Below, in pieces: positions 44,866 through 54,378 of a DNA stretch of 64,000 nt (position 1 is the first letter of the stretch; every line of letters begins with the position of its first letter). Below the pieces are notes generated by a model, which was not told the DNA's origin, did no database searches, and saw only the letters and a list, made by a program, of their open reading frames with translations. Made by a program: the position numbers and the translations under genes. Origin of the DNA: CBDAPE01 sp965198325 (GTDB taxonomy: Bacteria; Pseudomonadota; Alphaproteobacteria; UBA828; JAPUJA01); NCBI GenBank assembly GCA_965198325.1, contig CBDAPE010000017.1:372001-436000 (forward strand), in the 5' to 3' direction.

Positions 44866-46419
44866 ATGACCAAGACAGCTGAATCGAGCCGCGTCGTCAT
44901 CTTCGACACGACGTTGCGCGACGGTGAGCAATCGCCGGGTGCATCCATGAATCTGGAAGAGAAACTGCGTATCGCGGGGATTTTGGAGCGGATGGGAGTC
45001 GACGTCATCGAGGCCGGTTTCCCGATCGCTTCGAATGGCGATTTTGAGGCCGTCCGCGAGGTTGCCGCCGCGATCGAGGACTGTGCGGTGTGCGGGCTCG
45101 CCCGCTCCGCGCGGGCGGATATCGACCGGGCGGCGGAAGCCCTCGAGCCGGCCAAGCAGCCGCGCATTCATACCTTCATCTCAACCAGCCCGCTGCACAT
45201 GAAATATAAACTTCGCATGGAACCGGAAGAGGTTCTGGAAGCGGTCACTGACAGCGTGACCCATGCGCGCGGCTATACCGACGACGTGGAGTGGTCCTGC
45301 GAGGACGGATCACGAACGGACCATGATTTCTTGTGCCGCACTGTCGAGGCGGCAATCGCGGCGGGGGCGTGCACCGTCAATATTCCGGACACGGTGGGCT
45401 ACGCGCTACCAGACGAATATGCGGCGTTGATCCGCATGCTGATCGAGCGTGTGCCAAACATCGACAAGGCCGTGATCTCGGTGCATTGCCACAACGATCT
45501 GGGGCTCGCGGTCGCCAATTCGCTGGCCGCCGTCAAGAACGGCGCGCGCCAGGTCGAATGCACCCTCAACGGACTGGGGGAGCGGGCCGGCAATGCGGCG
45601 ATGGAGGAGATCGTCATGGCCCTGCGCACGCGGCACGACCTGATGCCCTTCGAGACCGACATCCGGACCGAATTGATCACAAAGGCGTCGCGCCTGGTTT
45701 CCACGGTGACCGGATTTACGGTGCAGAACAACAAGGCGATCGTCGGTGCGAACGCCTTCGCCCACGAAGCGGGGATTCACCAGGACGGCATGCTCAAACA
45801 TGCCGGCACCTACGAAATCATGACCCCGGAATCGATTGGCCTGGTGAGTTCGACGCTGGTGATGGGCAAGCATTCGGGGCGGCACGCCTTCAAACGAAAA
45901 CTTCAGGAACTCGGTTACGAGATCGGCGACAACGCCCTGCAGGATGCGTTCACGCGTTTCAAGGATCTCGCCGACAAGAAAAAGGAGTTGTTCGACGAGG
46001 ACCTCATCGCGCTAGTCGACGACGAGTTGGCGCGCACCAGCGATCGAATCAAGTTCGTCTCGCTGGCGGTTCAATGCGGTTCCGAGGGTCCGCCCCAGGC
46101 CGATCTTGCCCTCGAAATCGAAGGCGAGACGGTTTTGGCCGCGGCAAGCGGCGATGGGCCGGTCGATGCGACATTCAACGCCGTCAAGCGTGCCTGTCCC
46201 CACGAAGCCCGGCTACAGCTCTTCCAGGTCCACGCCGTTACCCAAGGAACGGATGCCCAGGGTGAAGTTACGGTTCGGCTCGAGGAAGACGGGCGGACAG
46301 TCAACGGCCAAGGCGCCGATACGGACACGCTCGTCGCCTCAGCCCGAGCCTATGTGAATGCGTTGAATAAATTGTTGGTCAAGCAGGAGAAAACGGCGCC
46401 GGCGGCGCTTACGGCCTAA
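44866..46419 (+). CDS. leuA: 2-isopropylmalate synthase
   Basis: A 517-residue enzyme with the HMGL-like TIM barrel (FDTTLRDGEQSPGASM at the start, metal-binding HCHNDLGLA, and NGLGERAGNA), then the regulatory LeuA dimer domain (about 390-505) that binds leucine. It condenses acetyl-CoA with 2-oxoisovalerate in leucine synthesis. It is separated from ilvC by 544 bases and so probably has its own promoter. Confidence 0.96.
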   Translation: MTKTAESSRVVIFDTTLRDGEQSPGASMNLEEKLRIAGILERMGVDVIEAGFPIASNGDFEAVREVAAAIEDCAVCGLARSARADIDRAAEALEPAKQPRIHTFISTSPLHMKYKLRMEPEEVLEAVTDSVTHARGYTDDVEWSCEDGSRTDHDFLCRTVEAAIAAGACTVNIPDTVGYALPDEYAALIRMLIERVPNIDKAVISVHCHNDLGLAVANSLAAVKNGARQVECTLNGLGERAGNAAMEEIVMALRTRHDLMPFETDIRTELITKASRLVSTVTGFTVQNNKAIVGANAFAHEAGIHQDGMLKHAGTYEIMTPESIGLVSSTLVMGKHSGRHAFKRKLQELGYEIGDNALQDAFTRFKDLADKKKELFDEDLIALVDDELARTSDRIKFVSLAVQCGSEGPPQADLALEIEGETVLAAASGDGPVDATFNAVKRACPHEARLQLFQVHAVTQGTDAQGEVTVRLEEDGRTVNGQGADTDTLVASARAYVNALNKLLVKQEKTAPAALTA

Positions 46420-46486
46420 CGGTCCGTCGGGGGCGCCGATACGCGACGGCGCGCGAGCCCGCGTCAGGAAGTTGAAGCGAGGATAA

Positions 46487-47527
46487 ATGTTTTCACGACT
46501 GCTCGGCATGATGTCGGCCGACATGGCGATCGACCTCGGAACCGCGAACACGCTGGTCTATGTCAAGGCCCAGGGAATCGTTCTAAACGAGCCCTCGGTT
46601 GTCGCCATCGCGAATTTCAAGGGCAAGAAACAGGTGCTCGCAGTCGGCGAGGAAGCCAAGCTCATGCTTGGGCGGACGCCCGGCAATATCGAGGCGATCC
46701 GGCCTCTCCGCGACGGTGTGATTGCCGACTTCGAGATCGCGGAGGAAATGATCAAGCAATTCATTCGCAAGGTGCACAACCGGCGCAGCTTCGCAAGCCC
46801 GCAGATCATCGTTTGTGTGCCGTCGGGCTCGACCGCGGTCGAGCGCCGCGCGATCCAGGAGTCGGCGGAGAGCGCCGGTGGCCGGCGGGTCTATCTGATC
46901 GAGGAGCCGATGGCAGCGGCCATCGGCGCGGGTCTGCCCGTGACGGAACCGACGGGCTCGATGGTCGTCGATATCGGCGGCGGCACGACCGAGGTGGCCG
47001 TGCTGTCCCTGGGCGGCATCGTCTATTCGCGCTCCGTCCGGGTGGGCGGCGACAAGATGGACGAAGCGATCATCGGCTATATCCGGCGCAACCATAATTT
47101 GCTGATTGGCGAATCGAGCTCGGAGCGGATCAAGACCCAGATAGGCTCCGCCTGTCCGCCGACGGATGGCAATGGCCGGGTGTTCGAAATCAAGGGACGC
47201 GATCTGATGAACGGCGTGCCCAGAGAGCTTGCGATCAGCGAACGCCAGGTCGCTGAAAGCCTCGCCGAGCCCGTCGGTGCGATCATCGATGCGGTCAAGG
47301 TGGCGCTCGAGCATACCGCGCCGGAGCTCGCCGCCGACATCGTCGACAAGGGCATCGTGCTGACCGGCGGCGGTGCTCTGCTGGGCAACCTAGACCACGT
47401 TCTGCGCCACGCCACGGGCCTGCCCGTCTCGATCGCCGACGAGGCGCTTTCCTGCGTGGCGGTGGGAACGGGACGCTGCCTGGAGGAAATGAAGGTCCTC
47501 AAGCACGTCCTGCAAGAGGCTTACTGA
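46487..47527 (+). CDS. mreB: MreB, rod-shape-determining actin homologue
   Basis: A 346-residue actin-like ATPase: phosphate-1 loop AIDLGTANTLVYVKAQGIVLNEPSVVAI, phosphate-2 VVDIGGGTTEVAVLSLGG and the adenosine motif LTGGGALLGNLD. MreB polymerises under the inner membrane and guides elongasome movement. It begins the mreB-mreC-mreD-mrdA-rodA cluster. A GAGGA site precedes the ATG. Confidence 0.97.
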   Translation: MFSRLLGMMSADMAIDLGTANTLVYVKAQGIVLNEPSVVAIANFKGKKQVLAVGEEAKLMLGRTPGNIEAIRPLRDGVIADFEIAEEMIKQFIRKVHNRRSFASPQIIVCVPSGSTAVERRAIQESAESAGGRRVYLIEEPMAAAIGAGLPVTEPTGSMVVDIGGGTTEVAVLSLGGIVYSRSVRVGGDKMDEAIIGYIRRNHNLLIGESSSERIKTQIGSACPPTDGNGRVFEIKGRDLMNGVPRELAISERQVAESLAEPVGAIIDAVKVALEHTAPELAADIVDKGIVLTGGGALLGNLDHVLRHATGLPVSIADEALSCVAVGTGRCLEEMKVLKHVLQEAY

Positions 47528-47594
47528 TACGCGGGCGACAAGCGATGGCGCTTGGGCGTCCTGTCCTGCAGCCAAGAGACGATCGGAGAGATAG

Positions 47595-48476
47595 GTGAGA
47601 ACGTCGGGACGCCACGTGCTGCGCTTGGCCATGCCGATCAAGGTCCTCGCACAGCGCTTCGCCTTCGTCCTCCTGGTTGGCGTGACCGTGACGCTCATGA
47701 TCCTCGATCGGGTCGAGCCCACGGCAACTGAAAAGCTACGCGTCGTGGTGACCGACATCACCGCTCCCGTCCTCGAATTCTTCGCGGAGCCCGCTGCTGG
47801 CGTCGCCCTGCTCGCCAAGCGCGTCGATACGTTCTTCTCGGTCTACGAGGAGAATGATGCACTCCGCCTCGAGAACGACCGGTTGCTGAAATGGCAGGCG
47901 GTCGCACGCCAGCTCGAGCATGACAACGCCGAGTTGCGCGACATGCTCAACGTCGTCTCCGATCCGCGGGCCTCGTTCATTTCGTCGCGGGTCATTGCGG
48001 ATTCGGGCGGTGCCTTCGTGCGCACTGTCCTGATCAATGCCGGTCGGCGGGATGGCGTGGCTGTGGGCCAAGCCGCCGTGAACGGCGACGGGCTGGTCGG
48101 ACGGATCGTCGAGGCGGGCGAGCGGAGCGCCAGGATACTGCTGCTCACCGATTTGAACTCGCGGATTCCCGTGGTCATCGAATCGAGCCGCGAGCGGGCG
48201 ATTATGGCCGGTGATAATGGCCTGTGGCCCGCGTTGGCTTTCCTCGACGACAAGGCCGCCGTCGAGGTTGGCGACCGGGTCGTAACCTCGGGTCACGGCG
48301 GCATGCTTCCGCCGGGAATTCCGATTGGTACGGTCGCCGGCGCCGGTGAGGGCGAAGCGCTGGTTCAACCCTTCGCCGACTGGGGTAGCCTCGAGTTCGT
48401 CAGCGTGCTGAATTACGTTGTGCCCGGCGTGCTGCCGTCCACGCGACGCGCCAGCCGGGTGGAGACGCTGCCGTGA
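47595..48476 (+). CDS. mreC: MreC, elongasome scaffold
   Basis: A 293-residue bitopic protein with an N-terminal membrane helix (about residues 20-38), a coiled coil (VYEENDALRLENDRLLKWQAVARQLEHDNAELRDML) and a periplasmic beta-barrel domain (VIADSGGAFVRTVLINAGRRDGVAVGQAAV, VVTSGHGGMLPPGIPIG). It links MreB to PBP2. The start is a GTG at 47595. Its stop overlaps the mreD start by four bases, implying translational coupling. Confidence 0.94.
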   Translation: MRTSGRHVLRLAMPIKVLAQRFAFVLLVGVTVTLMILDRVEPTATEKLRVVVTDITAPVLEFFAEPAAGVALLAKRVDTFFSVYEENDALRLENDRLLKWQAVARQLEHDNAELRDMLNVVSDPRASFISSRVIADSGGAFVRTVLINAGRRDGVAVGQAAVNGDGLVGRIVEAGERSARILLLTDLNSRIPVVIESSRERAIMAGDNGLWPALAFLDDKAAVEVGDRVVTSGHGGMLPPGIPIGTVAGAGEGEALVQPFADWGSLEFVSVLNYVVPGVLPSTRRASRVETLP

Positions 48477-48988
48477 GAGCGATCCTTATTCAACGAGCGC
48501 AGCCCTATTTCTGGCACTCGATTCCGGTCGCGACGACCCTGCTTCTCGTTTTTCTGACCGTCGTGCCCTGGCGTCTCCCGGGCTTTGGACCGATTACCCC
48601 GGCGTTCACCCTGATGGCCGTATTCTACTGGGGTCTCTACCGGCCGGACCGGCTGCCCTACGGCGCGATTTTCTGCCTTGGTCTGATTCAGGATTTGCTG
48701 AGCGGGACGCCGCTGGGCATGACGTCGCTCGTCTTGCTGCTGGTCCAGGGCACGCTAATCTCCCAGCACCGCTTCCTGCTGGGCAAGTCCTTCCTGGTTA
48801 CCTGGTGCGGTTTCATGCTCGTGGCGCCGGCTGCGGCGATCCTGAGCTGGATCGTCGGGAGCGTCTTTTTCGGCGCCTTTCTTGCGCCGATACCCATCGT
48901 CATTCAGGTGTTGCTCACAATCTTGCTATATCCCGCGCTGACTTGGGTGTTCGGTCGGATCCACCAGGTCGTGGCGCGTCACCCGTAG
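48473..48988 (+). CDS. mreD: MreD, elongasome membrane protein
   Basis: A 171-residue membrane protein with five or so predicted helices (for example residues 20-36, 40-60, 75-90 and 100-125) and the MreD signature GLYRPDRLPYGAIFCLGLIQDLLSGTPLGMTSLV. It starts at a GTG overlapping the mreC stop and ends two bases before mrdA. It acts with MreC in activating PBP2. Confidence 0.93.
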   Translation: MRAILIQRAQPYFWHSIPVATTLLLVFLTVVPWRLPGFGPITPAFTLMAVFYWGLYRPDRLPYGAIFCLGLIQDLLSGTPLGMTSLVLLLVQGTLISQHRFLLGKSFLVTWCGFMLVAPAAAILSWIVGSVFFGAFLAPIPIVIQVLLTILLYPALTWVFGRIHQVVARHP

Positions 48989-48989
48989 C

Positions 48990-50861
48990 ATGCGCAAGCC
49001 CGAATTGGGTCGAAACAAGTTGTTCACCCGCCGTGCGCTGGTGTTCGGCGGGGCCCAGCTCGCCTTGTTCGGCGCGCTCGCGGGCCGGCTCTATCAGCTG
49101 CAAGTGGTCGAATCCGATCAATATCGCATGCTGTCGGACGAAAATCGGATCAATTACCAGCTTCTGCCGCCGCCGCGGGGACGCATTCTCGATCGCTTCG
49201 GCGAGGACCTCGCCGTCAACCGCCAGACCTATCGTCTAGTCCTGGTCCCCGAACAGACGGACAGCACGGATATCACCTTGAACTCGCTCCAGGACATGAT
49301 TCAACTGAGCGAGGAGGAGAAGACACGCATCCTGCGCGAGGCGCGCCGCCAGCGGAGCTTCATGCCGATTACCGTGCGCGACAATCTCTCATGGTCCGAA
49401 GTGTCCCGTATCGAGGTCAATATTCCGAGCCTTCCGGGTGTCATGATCGATGTGGGAGAAAGCCGCTATTACCCTTACGGGGCGGAGACCGCCCATCTTA
49501 TCGGTTATGTGGGACGGGTTTCGGAGACCGAACTTTCGGACGACCCGCTGTTGACTCTCCCCGAATTCCGGATCGGCAAGAACGGCGTTGAAAAGGTTTT
49601 CGATCGGGACTTGCGCGGGTCGGCGGGCTCGCGCCAGGTCGAGGTCAACGCCTATGGTCGGATCATCAGGGAGCTCGCCCGCAAAGACGGCCAGCCCGGC
49701 GACGATTACGTGCTCACGATCGATGTAGGGCTGCAAAAATTCGCCGCGACGCGCCTAGGTCATGAGAGTGGAGCCGCCGCCGTCATCGACGTGCATACGG
49801 GCGATGTCCTGGCACTGGCTTCGACACCGAGTTTCGATCCGAACGCCTTCAACATGGGACTCAGTCACAGCGAGTGGCAGGCCCTGGTGGAAAACCCCCG
49901 TCATCCGCTGTCGAACAAGGCGATCGCCGGCCAATATCCACCGGGTTCGACGTTCAAGATTATCGTCGCGTCGGCCGCGCTCGAAGGCGGCCATGTCACG
50001 CCGGAGCACAAAGTCTATTGCTCCGGTCATATCGAGCTCGGCAACCGCCGCTTTCATTGTTGGCGAAAGCATGGCCACGGCAGTTTAGCCATGGTCGATG
50101 CCATCGCCCAATCGTGCGACGTGTATTTCTACGATATCGCCAAACGGGTTGGCGTCGACGCTATCGGTGCCATGGCGCGCCGCTTCGGTTACGGCGCGAC
50201 GCCCGGCATCGGTCTTCCCGGCGAGGCCGGAGGCCTCGTGCCCAGCCGCGACTGGAAGATGGCGATCCACGGCGAGGCCTGGCAGAAAGGCGAGACCCTC
50301 GTCATCGGGATCGGTCAGGGCTATCTGCTGGCGACGCCGCTGCAGCTCGCGGTGATGACAGCGCGGCTTGCCAACGGCGGTATCGCGGTGCAGCCGAATC
50401 TGATTCGCGAGATGATTCGCGACGGAGTCCGCATTCCCGCGCCCCGAACGGCGGCCTCGACAATGAATATCGCGCCGGCGTCGATCGCGACCGTTGCGCA
50501 AGGCATGAACAAGGTGAGCAACGACCCGCGCGGCACCGCCTATGCGGCGCGGATCTCCGACCCGGCCATGGCGATGGCCGGCAAGACCGGCAGTGCCCAG
50601 GTCCGGCGGATCAGCAAGAGCGAACGAGAATCCGGTGTGCGCAAGAACGAGGATCTCCCCTGGGAATTCCGGGACCACGCAATGTTTGTCGCCTTTGCCC
50701 CGGTCGATGCGCCGCGCTATGCGGTCGCGGTGCTGGTCGAGCACGGCGGTTCGGGCGCAGGAGTCGCCGCGCCGATTGCCCGCGACATCCTGTGGGAAAC
50801 CCAGAAGCGCGACCCGTCGCGCCGCGTCCCAGGCACGTCGTCCGACACGATCGACGTGTAG
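48990..50861 (+). CDS. mrdA: Penicillin-binding protein 2 (class B transpeptidase)
   Basis: A 623-residue protein with an N-terminal membrane helix (about 14-32), a pedestal domain (PPPRGRILDRFGEDLAVN), and the transpeptidase domain with SxxK in PPGSTFK, SxN-type QSCDVYF and KTG in AGKTGSAQ. It cross-links peptidoglycan during cell elongation with RodA. It starts two bases after mreD and is followed by rodA after eight bases. Confidence 0.96.
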   Translation: MRKPELGRNKLFTRRALVFGGAQLALFGALAGRLYQLQVVESDQYRMLSDENRINYQLLPPPRGRILDRFGEDLAVNRQTYRLVLVPEQTDSTDITLNSLQDMIQLSEEEKTRILREARRQRSFMPITVRDNLSWSEVSRIEVNIPSLPGVMIDVGESRYYPYGAETAHLIGYVGRVSETELSDDPLLTLPEFRIGKNGVEKVFDRDLRGSAGSRQVEVNAYGRIIRELARKDGQPGDDYVLTIDVGLQKFAATRLGHESGAAAVIDVHTGDVLALASTPSFDPNAFNMGLSHSEWQALVENPRHPLSNKAIAGQYPPGSTFKIIVASAALEGGHVTPEHKVYCSGHIELGNRRFHCWRKHGHGSLAMVDAIAQSCDVYFYDIAKRVGVDAIGAMARRFGYGATPGIGLPGEAGGLVPSRDWKMAIHGEAWQKGETLVIGIGQGYLLATPLQLAVMTARLANGGIAVQPNLIREMIRDGVRIPAPRTAASTMNIAPASIATVAQGMNKVSNDPRGTAYAARISDPAMAMAGKTGSAQVRRISKSERESGVRKNEDLPWEFRDHAMFVAFAPVDAPRYAVAVLVEHGGSGAGVAAPIARDILWETQKRDPSRRVPGTSSDTIDV

Positions 50862-50869
50862 GGATCGTG

Positions 50870-52021
50870 ATGCGCTACGCAACCAGCCTCGCCAGGGTTC
50901 GGCTTTCACTGACCGACAAGCTGTTCCAGATCAACTGGCTGCTCGTCCTGCTGATTGGGCTCACTGCCGGGGTTGGGTTCGGCATGCTCTACTCTGCAGC
51001 GAGCGGCAATCTGCAACCCTGGGCGCAGCCTCAGATGATTCGCTTCGGGATTGGCCTGTTCATCATGTTCGCCATCGCCCTCGTGGAAATCGGGTTCTGG
51101 CTGCGAGCGGCCTATGTGATCTACGGGCTGGCGCTGATCCTACTGGTGACTGTCGAGGTGATGGGTGCGTCGGGGATGGGCGCACAACGTTGGCTCGCGC
51201 TCGGACCGGTTCAGCTCCAACCCTCGGAGCTCATGAAAATTGCGCTGGTGATTGCGCTCGCGCGTTATTTCCACGGTGCGTCACTGGAGAACGTGGCGCG
51301 CCCGGTCTTTCTGATTCCCCCGCTGCTGATGACGATCCTGCCGGCGGCGCTGGTCCTGCGTCAGCCCGATCTCGGCACCGCGGCCGTCTTGCTGATGATC
51401 ACCGCAGTTGTGATCTATCTGGCGGGCGTGAGGCTTTGGCAGTACGGCGTCATCTGCGTCGCAGCCCTGGGCGCAATCCCGGTAGCCTGGCAGTTTCTAC
51501 GCGACTATCAGAAGGTCCGAATTCTGACCTTTCTGGATCCCGAACGGGACCCGCTCGGGGCGGGGTATCACATCATACAATCGAAAATCGCGCTGGGCTC
51601 GGGCGGGATTTTTGGTAAAGGCTATCTCCAAGGCAGCCAGAGCCACCTTAATTTTCTCCCTGAAAAGCAGACGGATTTCATCTTCACGATGCTGGCTGAA
51701 GAATTCGGCATGGTCGGCGCATTGGGCCTGCTCGCGCTCTACACCGTCGTGCTCGCCCTGTGCTTTGTGATTTCCATGCGCTGCGTCAGCTCGTTCGGGC
51801 GACTCATGGGTATGGGGATCGCGGCGACGTTTTTTTTCTACATCTTCATCAATATAGCCATGGTCATGGGCATTATGCCCGTCGTCGGCATGCCGTTGCC
51901 GCTGATTTCCTACGGCGGCAGCGCCATGATGACCCTGCTGATCGGTTTCGGACTGGTCCTCAATGTCAGCGTTCACCGGCATCTTCGGCTCGACCGCCGG
52001 GGCCGGGTGACCAACGAATAG
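50870..52021 (+). CDS. rodA: RodA, SEDS-family peptidoglycan glycosyltransferase
   Basis: A 383-residue protein with about ten membrane helices. It has the SEDS motifs GAQRWLALGPVQLQPSELMKIALVIALARYF, LRQPDLGTAAVLL with the essential Asp region, FLPEKQTDFIFTMLAEEFG, and GMPLPLISYGGSAMM near the C-terminus. It polymerises glycan strands with PBP2. I took the ATG at 50870; an overlapping GTG one codon earlier is possible. It is the last gene of the mre cluster. Confidence 0.96.
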   Translation: MRYATSLARVRLSLTDKLFQINWLLVLLIGLTAGVGFGMLYSAASGNLQPWAQPQMIRFGIGLFIMFAIALVEIGFWLRAAYVIYGLALILLVTVEVMGASGMGAQRWLALGPVQLQPSELMKIALVIALARYFHGASLENVARPVFLIPPLLMTILPAALVLRQPDLGTAAVLLMITAVVIYLAGVRLWQYGVICVAALGAIPVAWQFLRDYQKVRILTFLDPERDPLGAGYHIIQSKIALGSGGIFGKGYLQGSQSHLNFLPEKQTDFIFTMLAEEFGMVGALGLLALYTVVLALCFVISMRCVSSFGRLMGMGIAATFFFYIFINIAMVMGIMPVVGMPLPLISYGGSAMMTLLIGFGLVLNVSVHRHLRLDRRGRVTNE

Positions 52022-52049
52022 GACCGGGAACCCTGGCGTTGCGCGCTTG

Positions 52050-52979
52050 TCAGCCGCGTCTTGCGGAACGCGGGGCCACACGGTTTCCAAAATAGTCGAC
52101 GCAATGCTCCGCGAAGGTTTCGAACAGGCGGGTGGGGCGCGCCTGCGCCAGGCGGGCGAGCACGATGTGAGCAGGCTCGATGGCGTCCGAGAGCGGCACG
52201 CAGGCGATCTTGTGTCCGTCGTAGGTGAGATCGCTCGCTGGACGCGTGACCAGAACGGAATAGCCGATCCCGTTCGCGACCATGCCGCGGACAGTCTCGA
52301 ATGACGGCGAGAGGACGTGAATCGTGGGCTCCAGCTTTAAATGGCGGAATAGCGCCGTGAAATACTGGCGGCTCGGCGGTACATCGAGTAGCACCATGGG
52401 CTCGGCTGCCAGCTCCTCGAGCGAGACGCGGCGGCGCTTGGCGAAGATATGATCCGCCGGCAAGAGCGCATAGGGCGGCAAATCGGCGAGCGATACGAGC
52501 GCAAGACCGTCCGGCAGATCGACGTTGTAGAGAATTGCGGCATCGAAGCGCCCTGCGTCGAGACCATCCAGAAGAGCATCCTGGTGACCTTCGTGCAAGC
52601 GCAGGTCGGCGTCGGGGAATTCGGCTGTGAAGCGGGTGACAAGCTGGGGCATGTAGGTCGGCGTCAGGGTCAGGAAACAGCCGACGTCGAGACGGCCGTG
52701 AACCGCCTGGCCCAGGCCCTGCGCCTCGTCGCTCAACTCTTCAGCTTGGGCAAGCAGGCCCCGAGCCTCGACCAGAAAACGCCGACCTGCCGACGTGAGC
52801 GAGACTCCCTGGGCGTGGTGGCGAAGCAGGAGCTGAACGCCGAACAGCGCCTCGAGCTTGGCGATGGCGAGGGAGACCGAGGGTTGGGAGATGTTGAGAC
52901 GACGCGCGGCCTTGGCGACACTGCCCTGCTCGGCGGTCGCCACGAAATAGGCAAGCTGCTTCAAGGTGAATCGAACCAT
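52050..52979 (-). CDS. LysR-family transcriptional regulator
   Basis: A 309-residue regulator with an N-terminal winged helix-turn-helix (FTLKQLAYFVATAEQGSVAKAARRLNISQPSVSLAIAKLE) and a LysR substrate-binding domain (about 90-300). I chose the ATG at 52979, which gives the standard N-terminus. It is divergent from the solute-binding protein gene at 53226; this geometry suggests that it controls that gene, and LysR regulators usually bind such shared promoter regions. The effector is unknown. Confidence 0.93.
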   Translation of the reverse strand: MVRFTLKQLAYFVATAEQGSVAKAARRLNISQPSVSLAIAKLEALFGVQLLLRHHAQGVSLTSAGRRFLVEARGLLAQAEELSDEAQGLGQAVHGRLDVGCFLTLTPTYMPQLVTRFTAEFPDADLRLHEGHQDALLDGLDAGRFDAAILYNVDLPDGLALVSLADLPPYALLPADHIFAKRRRVSLEELAAEPMVLLDVPPSRQYFTALFRHLKLEPTIHVLSPSFETVRGMVANGIGYSVLVTRPASDLTYDGHKIACVPLSDAIEPAHIVLARLAQARPTRLFETFAEHCVDYFGNRVAPRSARRG

Positions 52980-53225
52980 AGAAAATATTCTCTCCCTGCG
53001 CCTCAATAATGTTTCTTCTATTGAGCGAGAGCAAGGCAGTCGGCTTCGCCGACAAGACCCGCGAAGCACCCGGGCCTCAGGGTTTGATGGTCGCCGTTGA
53101 AAATATCCTTCGAGCCAGGCTCGTTCAGCGTTAGCCTTGAACCAAAGAGCCCGCGAGTGGGGCCCGTCAGGACCTCCAACCGGGCGAGAATGGGTCATCA
53201 TTTCGAACTGTCTGGAGGGAGAACA

Positions 53226-54344
53226 ATGGATTCGCACATTATATCTCTGCGCGATCGGCTGTTTGCGGGCCAAATCACGAGGCGCGAATTCGCCCGTGGC
53301 GTGGCGGCGGCGGGTATCGTCGCGGCCAGCGGCTCGCTGGCTCGCACGGCGAAGGCGGACAGCAAGCCCGTGTTTTTCGGCTGGGCCGGCTACGACGACC
53401 CTGGCCTGTGGGACGCCTACATGGAAAAACACGGCGAACTGCCCGACTTTTCATTTTGGGGCGACGAGGAAGAAGGTATTGCCAAATGCCTCGCCGGTTT
53501 CCAACCCGACGTGCTGTTTCCCTGTAACTACAAGATCAAGAATTGGTACAAGGGCGGCATCGTCCAGCCGATCGATGTCGGGCGCCTGAGCCATTGGAAC
53601 GACGTTCTCGAAGGCCTCAAGAACATCGATGGCACGGTGGTCGGCGGTGAGCGGATCTGGGTCCCGGTCGATTGGGGGCTCACCTCGATCATCTATCGCA
53701 CGGACCTCGCACCCGAATATGTCGGCAACGAGAGCTACGAGATTCTCTGGGACCCGAAATACAAGGGCAAGATCGGGGTGTTCGACAGCCTGGTCGACGG
53801 CGTCGCGATCGCCGCGATCCTGGCCGGCGTCAAGAATCCGTTCGATTACCGCGATCCGGCCGATCTCGACGCGACCCGGGCGAAGATGAAGGAGCTGGTC
53901 GTCAATGTGCGATATTTCTCGAACGACGTGACCAGCCTCGAGCAGGGGCTGGCCAGCGGCGAGCTGGTCGCGGCGACCACCTGGAACGAGTCGATCGTAC
54001 GGCTCCGCGAGCAGGGCCTGCCGGTGGGCTGGATGAACCCCAAGGAAGGCGCCATGACCTGGGTCTGCGGGCTCTCGATCGGAGCCCATACGGAGGTTTT
54101 CGATCTTGCCCACGACGTGATCGACGCATTCCTCGATCCCCGTTCGCGCTATTACGAGATGACCGCCTTCGGCTATGGCGGCTCGACCCAGAGCGGCTTC
54201 GATATGATCGACGAGGAAACGCTCACCGCGCTCGGCCTGTCGAAGAATCCGGACGACGTGCTCAAGAACGGCATCTACCAGCAGTCGATCCAGAACGAGG
54301 AGGGGCTGCAGATGATGTTCGACGAGGTCAAGGCGGGCTTCTAG
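53226..54344 (+). CDS. Extracellular solute-binding protein (spermidine/putrescine-type), probably Tat-exported
   Basis: A 372-residue precursor with a twin-arginine leader (TRREFARGVAAAGIVAASGSLARTAKA, about residues 18-44). The mature part is a type 2 periplasmic binding protein like PotD: FFGWAGYDDPGLWDAYMEKHG, VPVDWGLTSIIYRTD and FDSLVDGVAIAAI. GGAGGGA sits just before the ATG at 53226. No permease or ATPase gene is next to it in the window, so it must use a transporter encoded elsewhere. The divergent LysR and the downstream M24 peptidase suggest uptake of an amine or dipeptide-like compound (inference). Confidence 0.9.
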   Translation: MDSHIISLRDRLFAGQITRREFARGVAAAGIVAASGSLARTAKADSKPVFFGWAGYDDPGLWDAYMEKHGELPDFSFWGDEEEGIAKCLAGFQPDVLFPCNYKIKNWYKGGIVQPIDVGRLSHWNDVLEGLKNIDGTVVGGERIWVPVDWGLTSIIYRTDLAPEYVGNESYEILWDPKYKGKIGVFDSLVDGVAIAAILAGVKNPFDYRDPADLDATRAKMKELVVNVRYFSNDVTSLEQGLASGELVAATTWNESIVRLREQGLPVGWMNPKEGAMTWVCGLSIGAHTEVFDLAHDVIDAFLDPRSRYYEMTAFGYGGSTQSGFDMIDEETLTALGLSKNPDDVLKNGIYQQSIQNEEGLQMMFDEVKAGF

Positions 54345-54355
54345 GCCCGGATATT

Positions 54356-54378
54356 GGCGTCGCCGTGGGGGCGACGCC
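54356..54378. terminator. Hairpin between convergent genes, possible bidirectional terminator
   Basis: A perfect 9-bp stem (GGCGTCGCC at 54356-54364 with GGCGACGCC at 54370-54378) and a five-base loop lie between the binding-protein stop and the stop of the convergent M24 gene, touching the latter. T-tracts on either side are weak, so termination may be inefficient. Confidence 0.55.

Noticed and set aside
49874..50860. Upstream extension of the RodA frame inside mrdA
   Set aside because: The overlap is a shadow of the PBP2 gene; the true RodA N-terminus starts at 50870.
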